Assembly (NCBI GenBank): GCA_947486785.1 | Contig: CANKUU010000006.1 | Span: 62,001-126,000 of the forward strand | Source of the DNA: an uncultured Flavobacteriaceae bacterium | GTDB taxonomy: Bacteria; Bacteroidota; Bacteroidia; Flavobacteriales; Flavobacteriaceae | Direction of reading: 5' to 3' | DNA: 64,000 nucleotides | Shown here: piece by piece, positions 18,501 through 26,564 of the stretch | Layout: every line of letters begins with the position of its first letter | How positions within the stretch are numbered: the first letter of the stretch is position 1 | The notes under the pieces: generated by a model | Told to the model about the DNA's origin: nothing | What the model saw: only the letters and a program-made list of their open reading frames with translations | Databases searched by the model: none | Position numbers and translations under genes: made by a program

Positions 18501-19520
18501 TTAACAAATGAAGTTACAAAAAGAGAACTCACAAAATTAGAGTCTAAATTAGTGCTATTATGGCAAAAAGTGCTTCAAATTGAAGGTATAAAGATTGATG
18601 ATAATTTTTTCGATTTAGGCGGCGATTCTATTTTAAGCATTCAATTTATAGCCGAGGCAAAAAAAGAAGGCTTAACCCTCTCACCTAATCAAATATTTGA
18701 TTATCAAACTATTGAAAAATTAGCAACTTTTCTAGAGCTTAAAACGGATAAGGTTGAAGATTGGAACTATTTAGTGGCCATACGTAAAGAAGGTTTTAAG
18801 AAACCAATCTTTTGTATTCATGCTGGTGGAGGGCATATTTTTTTCTATAATATCTTACGCAAATATATACCGAAAGAACGCCCTATTTATGCCTTACAAG
18901 CAGCTGGCGTGTATGGTGAAAAACAGATGCCTAAAGATATAGAACAAATGGCTACTGATTACCTCAAAGCCATTCGTTCTATTCAGCCTAAAGGCCCCTA
19001 TAACATTGTGGTGTACTGCTTTAGTGTTGCAGTTGGCCATTATATGGCCCATCTTTTAAGTTTGCAAAATGAAGCGGCAAATTTAATAGTAATAGATACC
19101 ATGGCAGACCCATGGAATTTGAATACACCAAAACGCTTAAAAATGCGAATAAAAGGCTTTGTAAAAAGGACGATGAATAATCCTTTAAAGGCAATTTCAG
19201 GTATGATTTTAGATCGATGGGTTTACAAAAAAGCAAACTTTAAAGCGGCCAATTCTCCTGAAGAACAAGCTTTAGTGAATATTACTAGAAACCTTGCGGC
19301 GATTAGTACAGCTTATAAATGGCATCCCATTCAGTCTAAAGTTTCTATTGTTTTAACCAATAAACTAGAACAAAGTATCAATGATGAGATTGTAAACTCT
19401 TGGCAAGAATTAGTAAAAACAAAAGTAGAAGTAGTAACAACTGCCGGAGAACATAAAAATATTTTTGAAGAGCCTGATGTAGCCGATGTTGCTTCAAAAA
19501 TCGAAAATTTTTCTATTTAA
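15513..19520 (+). CDS. NRPS termination module C-A-PCP-TE with Cys in the thioesterase nucleophile position
   Basis: The frame starts at TTG 15513; the nearby ATG 15508 hits a stop after two codons, and an AAAGGA motif sits just upstream. The 1335 residues hold a condensation domain (HHIYTDKWS at 171-179), an adenylation domain (A3 TSGSSGRPKG at 644-653; A10 NGKIDK near 979), a carrier domain (LGGDS, Ser1039) and a thioesterase (about 1090-1335). My reading of the specificity code is D-S-A-M-I-A-E-V-W-K. I cannot assign it; the A-E-V part is reminiscent of aromatic-type codes. In the thioesterase the usual GxSxG is replaced by V-Y-C-F-S with Cys1169 at the nucleophile position; the catalytic His is probably in GEHKNIF near the end. 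The module should add the last residue and release the product. Confidence 0.93.
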   Translation: MLEKDQNESKVSLLAQWKLKKKDKAVLSGISKAPEGAVIPLSKGQRRLWFLQQMYADSSVYNYSESYTFKGDLHLENLCSALKMVCNAHSILRATYHMEDGQLFMKFAEESQIEFSNFDLSNLPTEVALKKANDIMLDKAKYAFNLKVPPQVLATIIKISPSKHILLLTLHHIYTDKWSMGLLREEWASYYRSLNEGSTPRIKQYDIQYGDFTYWQQQQEEDPKQLQYWKEKLSGEIPTLNLPLDFSRPTVTSFHGGASPTQYFSKDLSQQILNVSKALDVTPYVLCLSVYYVQLFRYSGQEDILIGSPVASRDQRAIESLIGFFNDTIVLRTSIIPEMSFATFVKKVKQTTLEAFSNKDIAFDTLVNKLKIERSRDINPFFQTMFLYHAVPKTPIFAEDVVLEHSFFDGGVSKFDLTLYISEEDGILSSTFEYASDLFKAATIERFQEHFKNLLKAVVANQNQQLSKLSFLSKKEQLFMTSNSLNKANAFSSFNAIHEVFVSVAKTKGTKTAIAFKNETMDYKQLNHQSDVLALEILKTTKGKNEIVALCFEKSLDMIVGLLGILKAGCAYLPIDAKYPQDRIDFMLKDAQIQLVLSYAKSTAVLAHKNLTLLVLDEIDYTVTTKEIKLPSVPSNAMAYMIYTSGSSGRPKGVPITHKNILSSTAARLEFYKDAPECFLLLSSISFDSSKAGIFWTLTTGGTLVVAEDQIEQDVTKVEAIIAKHQITHTLMLPSLYDLVLQYCNPKKLQSLNTVIVAGESCATDLCLRHFSTLDSVNMVNEYGPTEATVWCIAHNIKKQDISHKPVAIGKPIASAEIYLLDPYLNLVPIGAAGEIYIGGEGLSGEYFNRPELTAKAYIDNPFDETATTKLYKTGDFARYSDDGTIEFLGRNDQQVKIRGYRIEIDEIERAILEEEAITNCVVLVDIFGAKKSKRLVACFTANSKLNSAELKNRLKLKLPEYMVPSLLQQIEHFPKLPNGKIDKTLLKNLAKKGTELTNEVTKRELTKLESKLVLLWQKVLQIEGIKIDDNFFDLGGDSILSIQFIAEAKKEGLTLSPNQIFDYQTIEKLATFLELKTDKVEDWNYLVAIRKEGFKKPIFCIHAGGGHIFFYNILRKYIPKERPIYALQAAGVYGEKQMPKDIEQMATDYLKAIRSIQPKGPYNIVVYCFSVAVGHYMAHLLSLQNEAANLIVIDTMADPWNLNTPKRLKMRIKGFVKRTMNNPLKAISGMILDRWVYKKANFKAANSPEEQALVNITRNLAAISTAYKWHPIQSKVSIVLTNKLEQSINDEIVNSWQELVKTKVEVVTTAGEHKNIFEEPDVADVASKIENFSI

Positions 19521-19547
19521 AATATCAACACTTAATCTTTACAACTA

Positions 19548-20864
19548 ATGAAAATCGTAGTAGTAGCCCCATATTTAAAAGGTAGGCTACATGCAACTTT
19601 TGCCCTTGTTTCGAAGCTTGAAAGCGAAGGACATATTGTAATATATCTTAGCTCGGCTGAAATAGGAAAAATAATTGAAACACAAGGTTTTTCTTATTAT
19701 GAAATACCTCCTATAAATTTTAGTTTTTCTACTTCAGAACTAGAAAATTTATCGACTTGGACACAGAAGGCAAGCTATTTTTTTAAAAATTTCAGGTCTC
19801 ATTATCAAAAAGGAAAAAAGATAATGCATTTAGACATTTATGAAGAAATTTTATGTAAAATAGAGCCCGATCGGGTATTAGTAGATGTAGAACTACATGA
19901 TTTTGTTTTTGCTGCTACTGCGTTAAAGATTCCGGTAGTCTTATTCCATACCTGGTTTTCCGATAAAATTAGCTTTTCATTGCCATCAATTCGAAGTACA
20001 ATAATACCTGGATATGGTTGGTCTGGAAGTGCCATTGGTATCGCCATAAATTGGATTAAAATGCGACTCATGGTATATGGTAGGTTAAGTGTAAATAAAA
20101 TAAAATTTAGTAATTATAGACGGGCGGTATTACGTAAATATGCAAAAGAAGTTGGTTTTCCTCGCTCGGGCTTACTTACGAACACTTTACCTCCTCATTT
20201 TAGCTTTACAAAACTTCCTATTTTAACTTTATGTATGTCAGAGATGGATTTTCCCCAAAAAGTTCCTGAAAACATCACATATGTAGGCCCTATGGTTTAT
20301 CAAAATAGAGAGAAGATAACAACAGCTACTAGCGATTTAGAAATAAAAAAAATATTGGATCGATTTGCGGATAAGAAAATAATTTATTGTTCGGTTAGTA
20401 GTTATTTAAAAGGAGATGTATCTTTTTTAAAAAAAGTTATTGAAGCAGTTTCAAATCAAAAGGATTGGGTTTTAATTTTGAGTGCAGGTGGTAATATTGA
20501 TTTAAATGATTTACAAACGACATCGCCCAATGTATTTTTGTTTAGCTGGGTTCCGCAGTTACTAGTGCTTTCAAAGGCAGATTGCAGTATTAATCACGGC
20601 GGTGTTAATAGCATTAACGAATGTGTACATTATGCGGTGCCAATGCTAGTATATTCAGGTAAGAATTTTGACCAAAATGGCAATGCAGCTCGTGTTACTT
20701 ATCATAAATTGGGTATCCGAGGTAATAAAGATAAGGTCACAAGTAAAGAGTTAAAACAAAATATCGAACACGTTTTGTCGAACCCCGTTTATAAGGTGAA
20801 TATGAATAAAATGAACAAAAACTACAAGAACTATTTAAAGCGGCCATTAACACCTTTACTATAA
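19548..20864 (+). CDS. GT1-family (UGT/macrolide-type) glycosyltransferase
   Basis: This protein of 438 residues has the two-Rossmann GT-B layout. The C-terminal nucleotide-sugar signature is clear: FSWVPQLLVLSKADCSINHGG, followed by NSINECVHYAVPMLVYS. The N-terminus (MKIVVVAPYLKGRLHATFALV) is the acceptor-side start typical of enzymes that glycosylate small hydrophobic molecules. There is no signal peptide. The gene lies 27 bases after the thioesterase-ending NRPS gene and 5 bases before the phosphopantetheinyl transferase gene, so it very probably belongs to the same operon. The likely role is to add a sugar to the NRPS product, for tailoring, export or self-protection. Sugar and acceptor cannot be read from the sequence. 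Confidence 0.88.
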   Translation: MKIVVVAPYLKGRLHATFALVSKLESEGHIVIYLSSAEIGKIIETQGFSYYEIPPINFSFSTSELENLSTWTQKASYFFKNFRSHYQKGKKIMHLDIYEEILCKIEPDRVLVDVELHDFVFAATALKIPVVLFHTWFSDKISFSLPSIRSTIIPGYGWSGSAIGIAINWIKMRLMVYGRLSVNKIKFSNYRRAVLRKYAKEVGFPRSGLLTNTLPPHFSFTKLPILTLCMSEMDFPQKVPENITYVGPMVYQNREKITTATSDLEIKKILDRFADKKIIYCSVSSYLKGDVSFLKKVIEAVSNQKDWVLILSAGGNIDLNDLQTTSPNVFLFSWVPQLLVLSKADCSINHGGVNSINECVHYAVPMLVYSGKNFDQNGNAARVTYHKLGIRGNKDKVTSKELKQNIEHVLSNPVYKVNMNKMNKNYKNYLKRPLTPLL

Positions 20865-20869
20865 ATAAA

Positions 20870-21586
20870 ATGAAATTTAAACATCGTCAATTAAAGAATA
20901 ATACAATTGATGCCTGGTATTGCGATTTTAATTTAAATAGCAGTAATTTGGATTATTATGTTAGTGTTCTTTCAAAAAACGAAATAGAAAGAGCAGACCG
21001 ATTTAAGTTTAAAAGTGACAGAAATTGTTATGTGATAACAAGAGCCGTTCTTAGAATATTATTAGCTAGCTATTCTAAAAAAGACCCTAAATCATTCCAA
21101 TTTAAGTATACTGATTTTGGTAAACCCTACCTTGAAACTTCAAATATTCCAAAATTTAATGTGTCTCATTCTGGTAATATGGCAGCTTTATGTTTCTACA
21201 ATAACTGCCCTTTAGGCATAGATATTGAAAAAATTAAGCATGATTTTAACGTGCAAGAATTAGCACAAAATTTTTTTTCTAAAAATGAAATTAAGGCATT
21301 AACTACTGAAAAGGTTGAAAACCAAACAAGGGCTTTTTTTCGCTGTTGGACCAGAAAGGAAGCCTTTATTAAAGCAGAAGGTAGTGGGCTTAGTTTTCCG
21401 TTAGATAAATTTACAGTATCGTTACAAGAAGATTTTAATGCAGAATTATTAGAAACTCATTGGAACTCTAAAGCGAGAGAAAATTGGAAGCTTTTTTCAT
21501 TCGTTCCATCAAAGGGTTTTATTGCTGCTGTGGCGGTAAAATGTCTTAAAGCAACTATAAATTATTACAATTGGGACGAGCTCTAA
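20870..21586 (+). CDS. Sfp-type 4'-phosphopantetheinyl transferase
   Basis: The 238-residue protein carries the Sfp-family motifs: FNVSHSGNMAALCF, the Mg-binding LGIDIE, and FFRCWTRKEAFIKAEGSGL. Enzymes of this family transfer the phosphopantetheine arm of coenzyme A to the Ser of carrier domains. Here the targets should be the free carrier protein and the two NRPS carrier domains (Ser1329 and Ser1039 of the two NRPSs). The gene is the last of the plus-strand NRPS operon, five bases after the glycosyltransferase gene. The length is normal and no motif is missing. Confidence 0.92.
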   Translation: MKFKHRQLKNNTIDAWYCDFNLNSSNLDYYVSVLSKNEIERADRFKFKSDRNCYVITRAVLRILLASYSKKDPKSFQFKYTDFGKPYLETSNIPKFNVSHSGNMAALCFYNNCPLGIDIEKIKHDFNVQELAQNFFSKNEIKALTTEKVENQTRAFFRCWTRKEAFIKAEGSGLSFPLDKFTVSLQEDFNAELLETHWNSKARENWKLFSFVPSKGFIAAVAVKCLKATINYYNWDEL

Positions 21587-21842
21587 GTTTTGTTCTTTAA
21601 TATTTTAGTTAAAAGAAAATAAGGTTAAATTTTTATAGTTGGGTGAAATTATATTTTTGAGCAGCTTTAAAAGCAACGGACTATAACAAACCACAACTGC
21701 TTAAATTTGCTTTTGGCGATCTTCTTTTTAACCATCTTCTTAATTTTATCTTAAATCCTTAACATGCTCAAAATCTTCTTTTTATAATTGTTGCTTTTGA
21801 TTATCTTGTGCAAAATACATATTTAATCAAAAAAACGAAAAC

Positions 21843-23483
21843 ATGAAAAGAAGAGATTTTATGCAAATGTCCGGTATGGGAGCTGGCGCATTATTGTTAC
21901 CCACTTCATTAATGGGAAGCAATATAGATGCTGAAGCATTGTTGGCACCTGGCATGGATATTATCGAAAAAAAGCGAATGGCTAATGTTGCTTTAAATAC
22001 AGCAAAATCATTAGGGGCAACCTATGCCGACGCAAGAATTGGTAGGTACTTAAACCAGTATGTATTTACACGAGAAGACAAAGTACAGAATGTGGTAAAT
22101 ACAGAGTCTTTTGGTATTGGTATTCGCGTTATTGTAAACGGCACTTGGGGTTTCGCTTCTACTAACGATGTTAGTGCAGATGGCGTAAAAAAAGCAACAG
22201 AACAGGCGGCTAATATTGCCAAGGCAAATTCTAAATTTCAAAAAGAACGTGTTGTCTTAGCACCCGTTGCTAGTCAAGGTGACGTTTCTTGGAAAACACC
22301 AATAAAAAAAGACTTTAAGAGTATACCCGTTTCAGAGAAGGTAGAATTATTATTAGATGCCAATTCAGCAGCCCTTAATAATGGTGCAAACTATGTAAAT
22401 TCGGCCTTATTTATGGTAAATGAGCAAAAATATTTTGCGTCTACCGATGGGTCATATATCGATCAAGATGTACATCGTATTTGGCCAACTTTTGGGGTGA
22501 CAGCAATAGACCAAGCAGGCGGAAAGTTTAAGACAAGGCAAGCAATGAGTGCTCCTATGGGTATGGGATATGAGTATTTAGACGGTCTTGAGTCAGAAAA
22601 ACTAGTTGGTGCAAATGGCTTAAAATTATATCGCAATAGCTATGATATAGTTGAGGATGCAAAAATTGCGGCAGAGCAGGCCAAAGAGATGTTGACTGCA
22701 AAATCTGTTGACCCAGGCAAATATGATCTTGTTTTAGAACCAAATCATTTAGGTTTAACTATTCACGAATCTGTGGGGCACCCAACAGAGCTTGATCGTG
22801 TTTTAGGTTATGAAGCAAACTATGCAGGTACTAGTTTTGCAACTATTGATAAATGGAAATCTAAGAACTTTAAATATGGTAGTGATATTGTAAACATTGT
22901 TGCAGATAAAACACAAGCAGGTTCACTAGGTGCGGTGGGTTATGATGACGAGGGAGTACCCTGTAAAAAATGGGATATTATTAGAAATGGAGTACTTGTA
23001 AATTACCAAGCGATTCGCGATCAAGTAAAAATATTAGATCAAAACGAATCTCATGGTTGTTGTTATGCTCAAAGTTGGAACGACGTTCAATTTCAAAGAA
23101 TGCCAAATATTTCTCTTGAAGCAGGAAAAGAAAAATATTCAGTTCAAGAAATGATAAAAGACGTGGAGAAAGGTATTTATATTGCTGGTAGGGGATCATA
23201 TTCGATTGATCAACAACGTTATAATTTTCAGTTTGGTGGAACGGTTTTTTATGAGATAAAAAATGGTGAAATTGTGGGTATGTTAAATGATGTAGCTTAT
23301 CAATCAAATACCCAAGAATTTTGGAATGCTTGTTCAAAAATATGTGACAAAGATGACTATCGATTATTCGGTTCTTTCTTTGATGGTAAAGGCCAACCTT
23401 CTCAAATAAGCGCGGTTTCTCACGGTAGTTCTACTACAAGATTTAATGGTATTAATGTAATTAATACAGGTAGAACAGTTTAA
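21843..23483 (+). CDS. tldD: TldD-family metalloprotease with Tat-type leader
   Basis: This TldD homologue of 546 residues shows the metal site HESVGHPTELD at 308-318, with HExxxH at 308-313. TldD/TldE pairs are metalloproteases that degrade unfolded or modified peptides; in known systems they mature microcin B17 and degrade the CcdA antitoxin. The N-terminus has a twin-arginine-like leader (KRRDF followed by a hydrophobic stretch), so export is likely; this is a common form in Bacteroidota, unlike the cytoplasmic enterobacterial protein. The partner gene follows 26 bases downstream. The gene starts 256 bases after the NRPS operon, and no coding frame is seen in that space. Confidence 0.9.
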   Translation: MKRRDFMQMSGMGAGALLLPTSLMGSNIDAEALLAPGMDIIEKKRMANVALNTAKSLGATYADARIGRYLNQYVFTREDKVQNVVNTESFGIGIRVIVNGTWGFASTNDVSADGVKKATEQAANIAKANSKFQKERVVLAPVASQGDVSWKTPIKKDFKSIPVSEKVELLLDANSAALNNGANYVNSALFMVNEQKYFASTDGSYIDQDVHRIWPTFGVTAIDQAGGKFKTRQAMSAPMGMGYEYLDGLESEKLVGANGLKLYRNSYDIVEDAKIAAEQAKEMLTAKSVDPGKYDLVLEPNHLGLTIHESVGHPTELDRVLGYEANYAGTSFATIDKWKSKNFKYGSDIVNIVADKTQAGSLGAVGYDDEGVPCKKWDIIRNGVLVNYQAIRDQVKILDQNESHGCCYAQSWNDVQFQRMPNISLEAGKEKYSVQEMIKDVEKGIYIAGRGSYSIDQQRYNFQFGGTVFYEIKNGEIVGMLNDVAYQSNTQEFWNACSKICDKDDYRLFGSFFDGKGQPSQISAVSHGSSTTRFNGINVINTGRTV

Positions 23484-23509
23484 TTCTAGTTTCATATAAA
23501 GAAAATACA

Positions 23510-24823
23510 ATGGCAATATATACAGAAGAACAAGCAAGAAAAATAATGGAGAAGGCTCTTAGCTTTTCCAAAGCAGATGCATGTGAAATAAATTTATCTG
23601 GTAGTGAAAGTGGTAATATTAGGTATGCACGAAATACGGTATCTACCTCGGGTCACCGATCCAATCATTCAATGGTAGTACAGTCCAATTTTGGAAAAAA
23701 AATGGGTACCGCAACTATTGATGAGTTTGATGATGAATCTTTAAAAAGAGTAGTTGCTAGGTCAGAAGAGTTGGCTAAGCTATCACCAGAAAATCCTGAA
23801 TTTATGGGGCCTTTAGGGCCACAAAAGTATGATGAGGCAATTACCTTTGTAGAAGCTACAGCGGACATTAGTCCTGATTTTAGAGCTGAGGTGGCTAACA
23901 ATAGTATCGAGCCTGCCGTAGCAAAAGATGTTACCGCAGCAGGTTTTTTAGATGATGCATCTAGTTTTAGTGCTATGATCAACTCTAAGGGTCTTTTTGC
24001 CTACAATAAAGAAACTGGACTTAAATTTACAGTTACCATGAGAACTAATGATGGTACAGGATCAGGTTGGGTTTCTAGAGATTTTAATGATGTTCGTAAA
24101 TTTGATGCAGTTGAGGCTTCTAAGGTGGCAATTGATAAAGCAATAATGTCAAAACAAGCTAAAGCAATTGAGCCAGGAAAATATACCGTTATTTTAGAAC
24201 CTTCTGCAGGATTGGGCTTGCTAAACGGTTTAGGTTACGATTTAGATGCCCGAAAAGCTGATGAGGGTCGAAGTTTTATGTCTAAAGATGGCGGTACTAA
24301 ACAAGGAGATAAAATAGTAGATGAAAGAGTAAATATTTGGTCAGACCCATTGCATCCTGAGGTTCCAACAGCTACTTGGAATGGCTCTGGTCAACCTCTT
24401 AAGAAAACTTCTTGGATAGAGAATGGAGTGGTAAAAAACCTTGCTTATGATCGTTTTTGGGCTTCTAAAAAAGGCGTGGAGCCTGTGCCATATGCCAGTA
24501 ATTTTATAATGGCTGGTGGTGACGCTTCTCTCGATGATTTAATTAAAAGCACGAAAAAAGGGATTTTAGTTACTCGACTTTGGTACATTCGCTCGGTTGA
24601 TCCGCAGACACTACTTTATACAGGTCTTACAAGAGATGGTACTTTTTATATAGAGAATGGAGTAATTAAATACCCCGTTAAAAATTTTAGATTTAATGAA
24701 AGCCCTATTATCATGTTAAATAACCTAGAAACCTTAGGCAAACAAGTAAGGGTTGATGGTAATTTAATTCCATACATGAAAATTAGAGATTTCACTTTTA
24801 CAAGTTTGTCTGATGCAGTATAA
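23510..24823 (+). CDS. pmbA: PmbA/TldE-family partner of TldD
   Basis: The protein of 437 residues is homologous to PmbA (TldE) and lacks the HExxxH metal site, as expected for the non-metal subunit of the heterodimeric TldD/TldE protease. It has no signal peptide, whereas its TldD partner has a Tat-like leader. That mismatch would be resolved if TldE were carried across with TldD or if the leader were retained in the cytoplasm; neither can be decided here. It is co-transcribed with tldD (26 bases apart), and a strong hairpin follows. Confidence 0.88.
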   Translation: MAIYTEEQARKIMEKALSFSKADACEINLSGSESGNIRYARNTVSTSGHRSNHSMVVQSNFGKKMGTATIDEFDDESLKRVVARSEELAKLSPENPEFMGPLGPQKYDEAITFVEATADISPDFRAEVANNSIEPAVAKDVTAAGFLDDASSFSAMINSKGLFAYNKETGLKFTVTMRTNDGTGSGWVSRDFNDVRKFDAVEASKVAIDKAIMSKQAKAIEPGKYTVILEPSAGLGLLNGLGYDLDARKADEGRSFMSKDGGTKQGDKIVDERVNIWSDPLHPEVPTATWNGSGQPLKKTSWIENGVVKNLAYDRFWASKKGVEPVPYASNFIMAGGDASLDDLIKSTKKGILVTRLWYIRSVDPQTLLYTGLTRDGTFYIENGVIKYPVKNFRFNESPIIMLNNLETLGKQVRVDGNLIPYMKIRDFTFTSLSDAV

Positions 24824-24839
24824 TTTATTTTAGTTTACA

Positions 24840-24877
24840 AATAATCTCCGTTACTTTTAGTATCGGAGATTATTTTT
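24840..24877 (+). terminator. Rho-independent terminator after pmbA
   Basis: An 11-bp stem (24840-24850 with 24864-24874, AATAATCTCCG/CGGAGATTATT) with a 13-nt loop runs into a T tract. It ends the tldD-pmbA unit. Confidence 0.8.
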
Positions 24878-24878
24878 G
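24871..24878 (+). promoter_or_regulatory. -7 box TATTTTTG for the DUF4159-MoxR operon
   Basis: TATTTTTG fits TAnnTTTG exactly and lies 45 bases before the first gene of the operon. It overlaps the T tract of the preceding terminator, so part of the match could be due to that tract. Confidence 0.4.
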
Positions 24879-24922
24879 TAGAGCGACAACCAAGTAGTAA
24901 TTTGTTTGCCTAAATTTCAATT

Positions 24923-25543
24923 TTGAGTAATGCCTTTTTCTTTACTAGATTACAATATGAGTCCGGCGATTGGGATGTAGACCAGCGTATGCCCTCAAAT
25001 CTGCTTAACTCATTAGTAGAATACACTACACTTAATGTAAATAAAGTAGAGAACATCATTAGTTTAGCAAGTGATGCTATTTTTAAATCGCCATTTTGTT
25101 ACCTCTCTGGTCATAAATTAGTGCAGTTTACTAAGAAAGAACGTATTAATTTTAAAAAGTATGTCAGCAATGGCGGCTTTGTTTTTGTTGATGATTGTAA
25201 TCATGATATTGACGGCTTATTTGCAAAATCTTTTGAGCGTGAAATGAAAACAATTTTTGGAGACGGAGAATTAAAGAAGATTCCGAATAATCATGAAATA
25301 TATTCCATTTTTTTTAAGTTCGAAGATGGTCCTCCTACAACATCTCAAGAGCTCAACGGATGGGGTGATGATTTAGTTCATGAATATTTAAAAGCTATTG
25401 AAATTAATGGTAGAATAGGGGTGTTGTATAGCAATAAAGATTATGGTTGTGAGTGGGATTATGATTTTAGAAACAAACGCTGGTATAAAATTGACAATAC
25501 GCGTTTTGGGGTAAATATTGTTATGTACGCGCTAACCTCGTAA
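24923..25543 (+). CDS. DUF4159 protein, first gene of a MoxR operon
   Basis: This DUF4159 protein of 206 residues has the typical start region FFFTRLQYESGDWDVD and the core GGFVFVDDCNHD. The frame is best started at TTG 24923, because no in-frame ATG precedes the conserved N-terminus. DUF4159 proteins resemble glutamine-amidotransferase-like (ThuA-like) folds, but no biochemical function is established. No signal peptide is seen, in contrast to the paralogue at 61101. It lies 10 bases before the MoxR gene, an order often seen in Bacteroidota. A role in the MoxR-dependent envelope system is therefore inferred from context only. Confidence 0.82.
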   Translation: MSNAFFFTRLQYESGDWDVDQRMPSNLLNSLVEYTTLNVNKVENIISLASDAIFKSPFCYLSGHKLVQFTKKERINFKKYVSNGGFVFVDDCNHDIDGLFAKSFEREMKTIFGDGELKKIPNNHEIYSIFFKFEDGPPTTSQELNGWGDDLVHEYLKAIEINGRIGVLYSNKDYGCEWDYDFRNKRWYKIDNTRFGVNIVMYALTS

Positions 25544-25553
25544 TACACTATAT

Positions 25554-26555
25554 ATGAACAATGATTTGTTAGAAGTAAAACAAGAATTAGATACGTTAAT
25601 TCAAAAGCTTGTAGCACTAAGAAAAGAGATGGCTAAAGTCATAATAGGTCAAGAAGAGACTATTGAGCATTTGCTTATCACTTTTTTAGCCGGTGGGCAT
25701 GCGTTGTTAGAGGGGGTACCTGGCTTGGCAAAAACTCTTATGATAAAAACATTGGCGCAAACAATCGATTTGAAATTTAATAGAGTTCAATTTACGCCCG
25801 ATTTAATGCCCTCGGATATTATTGGAACTGAAATTTTAGAAGAAGACCATACGACAGGTAAGAAGTTTTTTCAATTTAAAAAAGGGCCCATTTTTGCAAA
25901 TATTATTTTGGCAGATGAAATTAACAGAACACCGCCAAAAACACAAGCGGCACTTTTAGAAGCTATGCAAGAATTTGAGGTTACTTATTCGGGTAAGACC
26001 TATTCACTAGACAAGCCGTTTTTTATTTTAGCCACACAGAACCCTATTGAACAGTCGGGCACCTTTCCTTTGCCAGAAGCACAACAAGATCGATTTTTAT
26101 TCTATATTAAAATTGGATATCCGACAGCATCAGAAGAAAATCTTATTTTAAAAAACACTACTTCTACTAAACTAAAAACGGTAAATCAAATTTTAACAGG
26201 TAAAGATATACAGCGTCTCCAAAATTTTGTGCGTGAAGTACCCATTAGCGATAATCTTATTAATTGGGTGGGTACTTTAGTTAGAAGCACAAGACCAAAG
26301 ACTACAACACATGAGTATGTAAAAAAATGGGTAAGTTGGGGAGCAGGGCCAAGAGCAGGTCAAGCGATGATACTTACAGCAAAGGCTAGGGCACTACAGG
26401 CAGGCCGTTTAGCAGTAACTTTTGAAGATTTAAAGCATGTAGCATATCCAGTATTACGACACCGTATTATAATTAATTTTAGAGCTGAAGCAGAAGGTCT
26501 TAGCGCAGACCATGTAACAAAGCACTTAATAGAGATAATTAAAATACCTTCTTAA
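25554..26555 (+). CDS. MoxR-family AAA+ ATPase
   Basis: A 333-residue MoxR ATPase. The Walker A motif GVPGLAKT lies near residue 54, Walker B with ILADEINRTPPKTQAALLEA near 122, and sensor-1 region LATQNPIEQSGTFPLPEAQQDRF is clear. MoxR proteins act as chaperone-like ATPases together with VWA or DUF58 partners to assemble or mature envelope or enzyme complexes. The gene is placed directly before a DUF58 gene (9 bases), the classical partner. It is cytoplasmic, full length and shows no missing motif. Confidence 0.95.
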   Translation: MNNDLLEVKQELDTLIQKLVALRKEMAKVIIGQEETIEHLLITFLAGGHALLEGVPGLAKTLMIKTLAQTIDLKFNRVQFTPDLMPSDIIGTEILEEDHTTGKKFFQFKKGPIFANIILADEINRTPPKTQAALLEAMQEFEVTYSGKTYSLDKPFFILATQNPIEQSGTFPLPEAQQDRFLFYIKIGYPTASEENLILKNTTSTKLKTVNQILTGKDIQRLQNFVREVPISDNLINWVGTLVRSTRPKTTTHEYVKKWVSWGAGPRAGQAMILTAKARALQAGRLAVTFEDLKHVAYPVLRHRIIINFRAEAEGLSADHVTKHLIEIIKIPS

Positions 26556-26564
26556 GAGCGCACA

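Noticed and set aside
24923-25543. DUF4159 start at an ATG further downstream
   Set aside because: It would remove the conserved N-terminal part FFFTRLQYESGDWD, so TTG 24923 is preferred.
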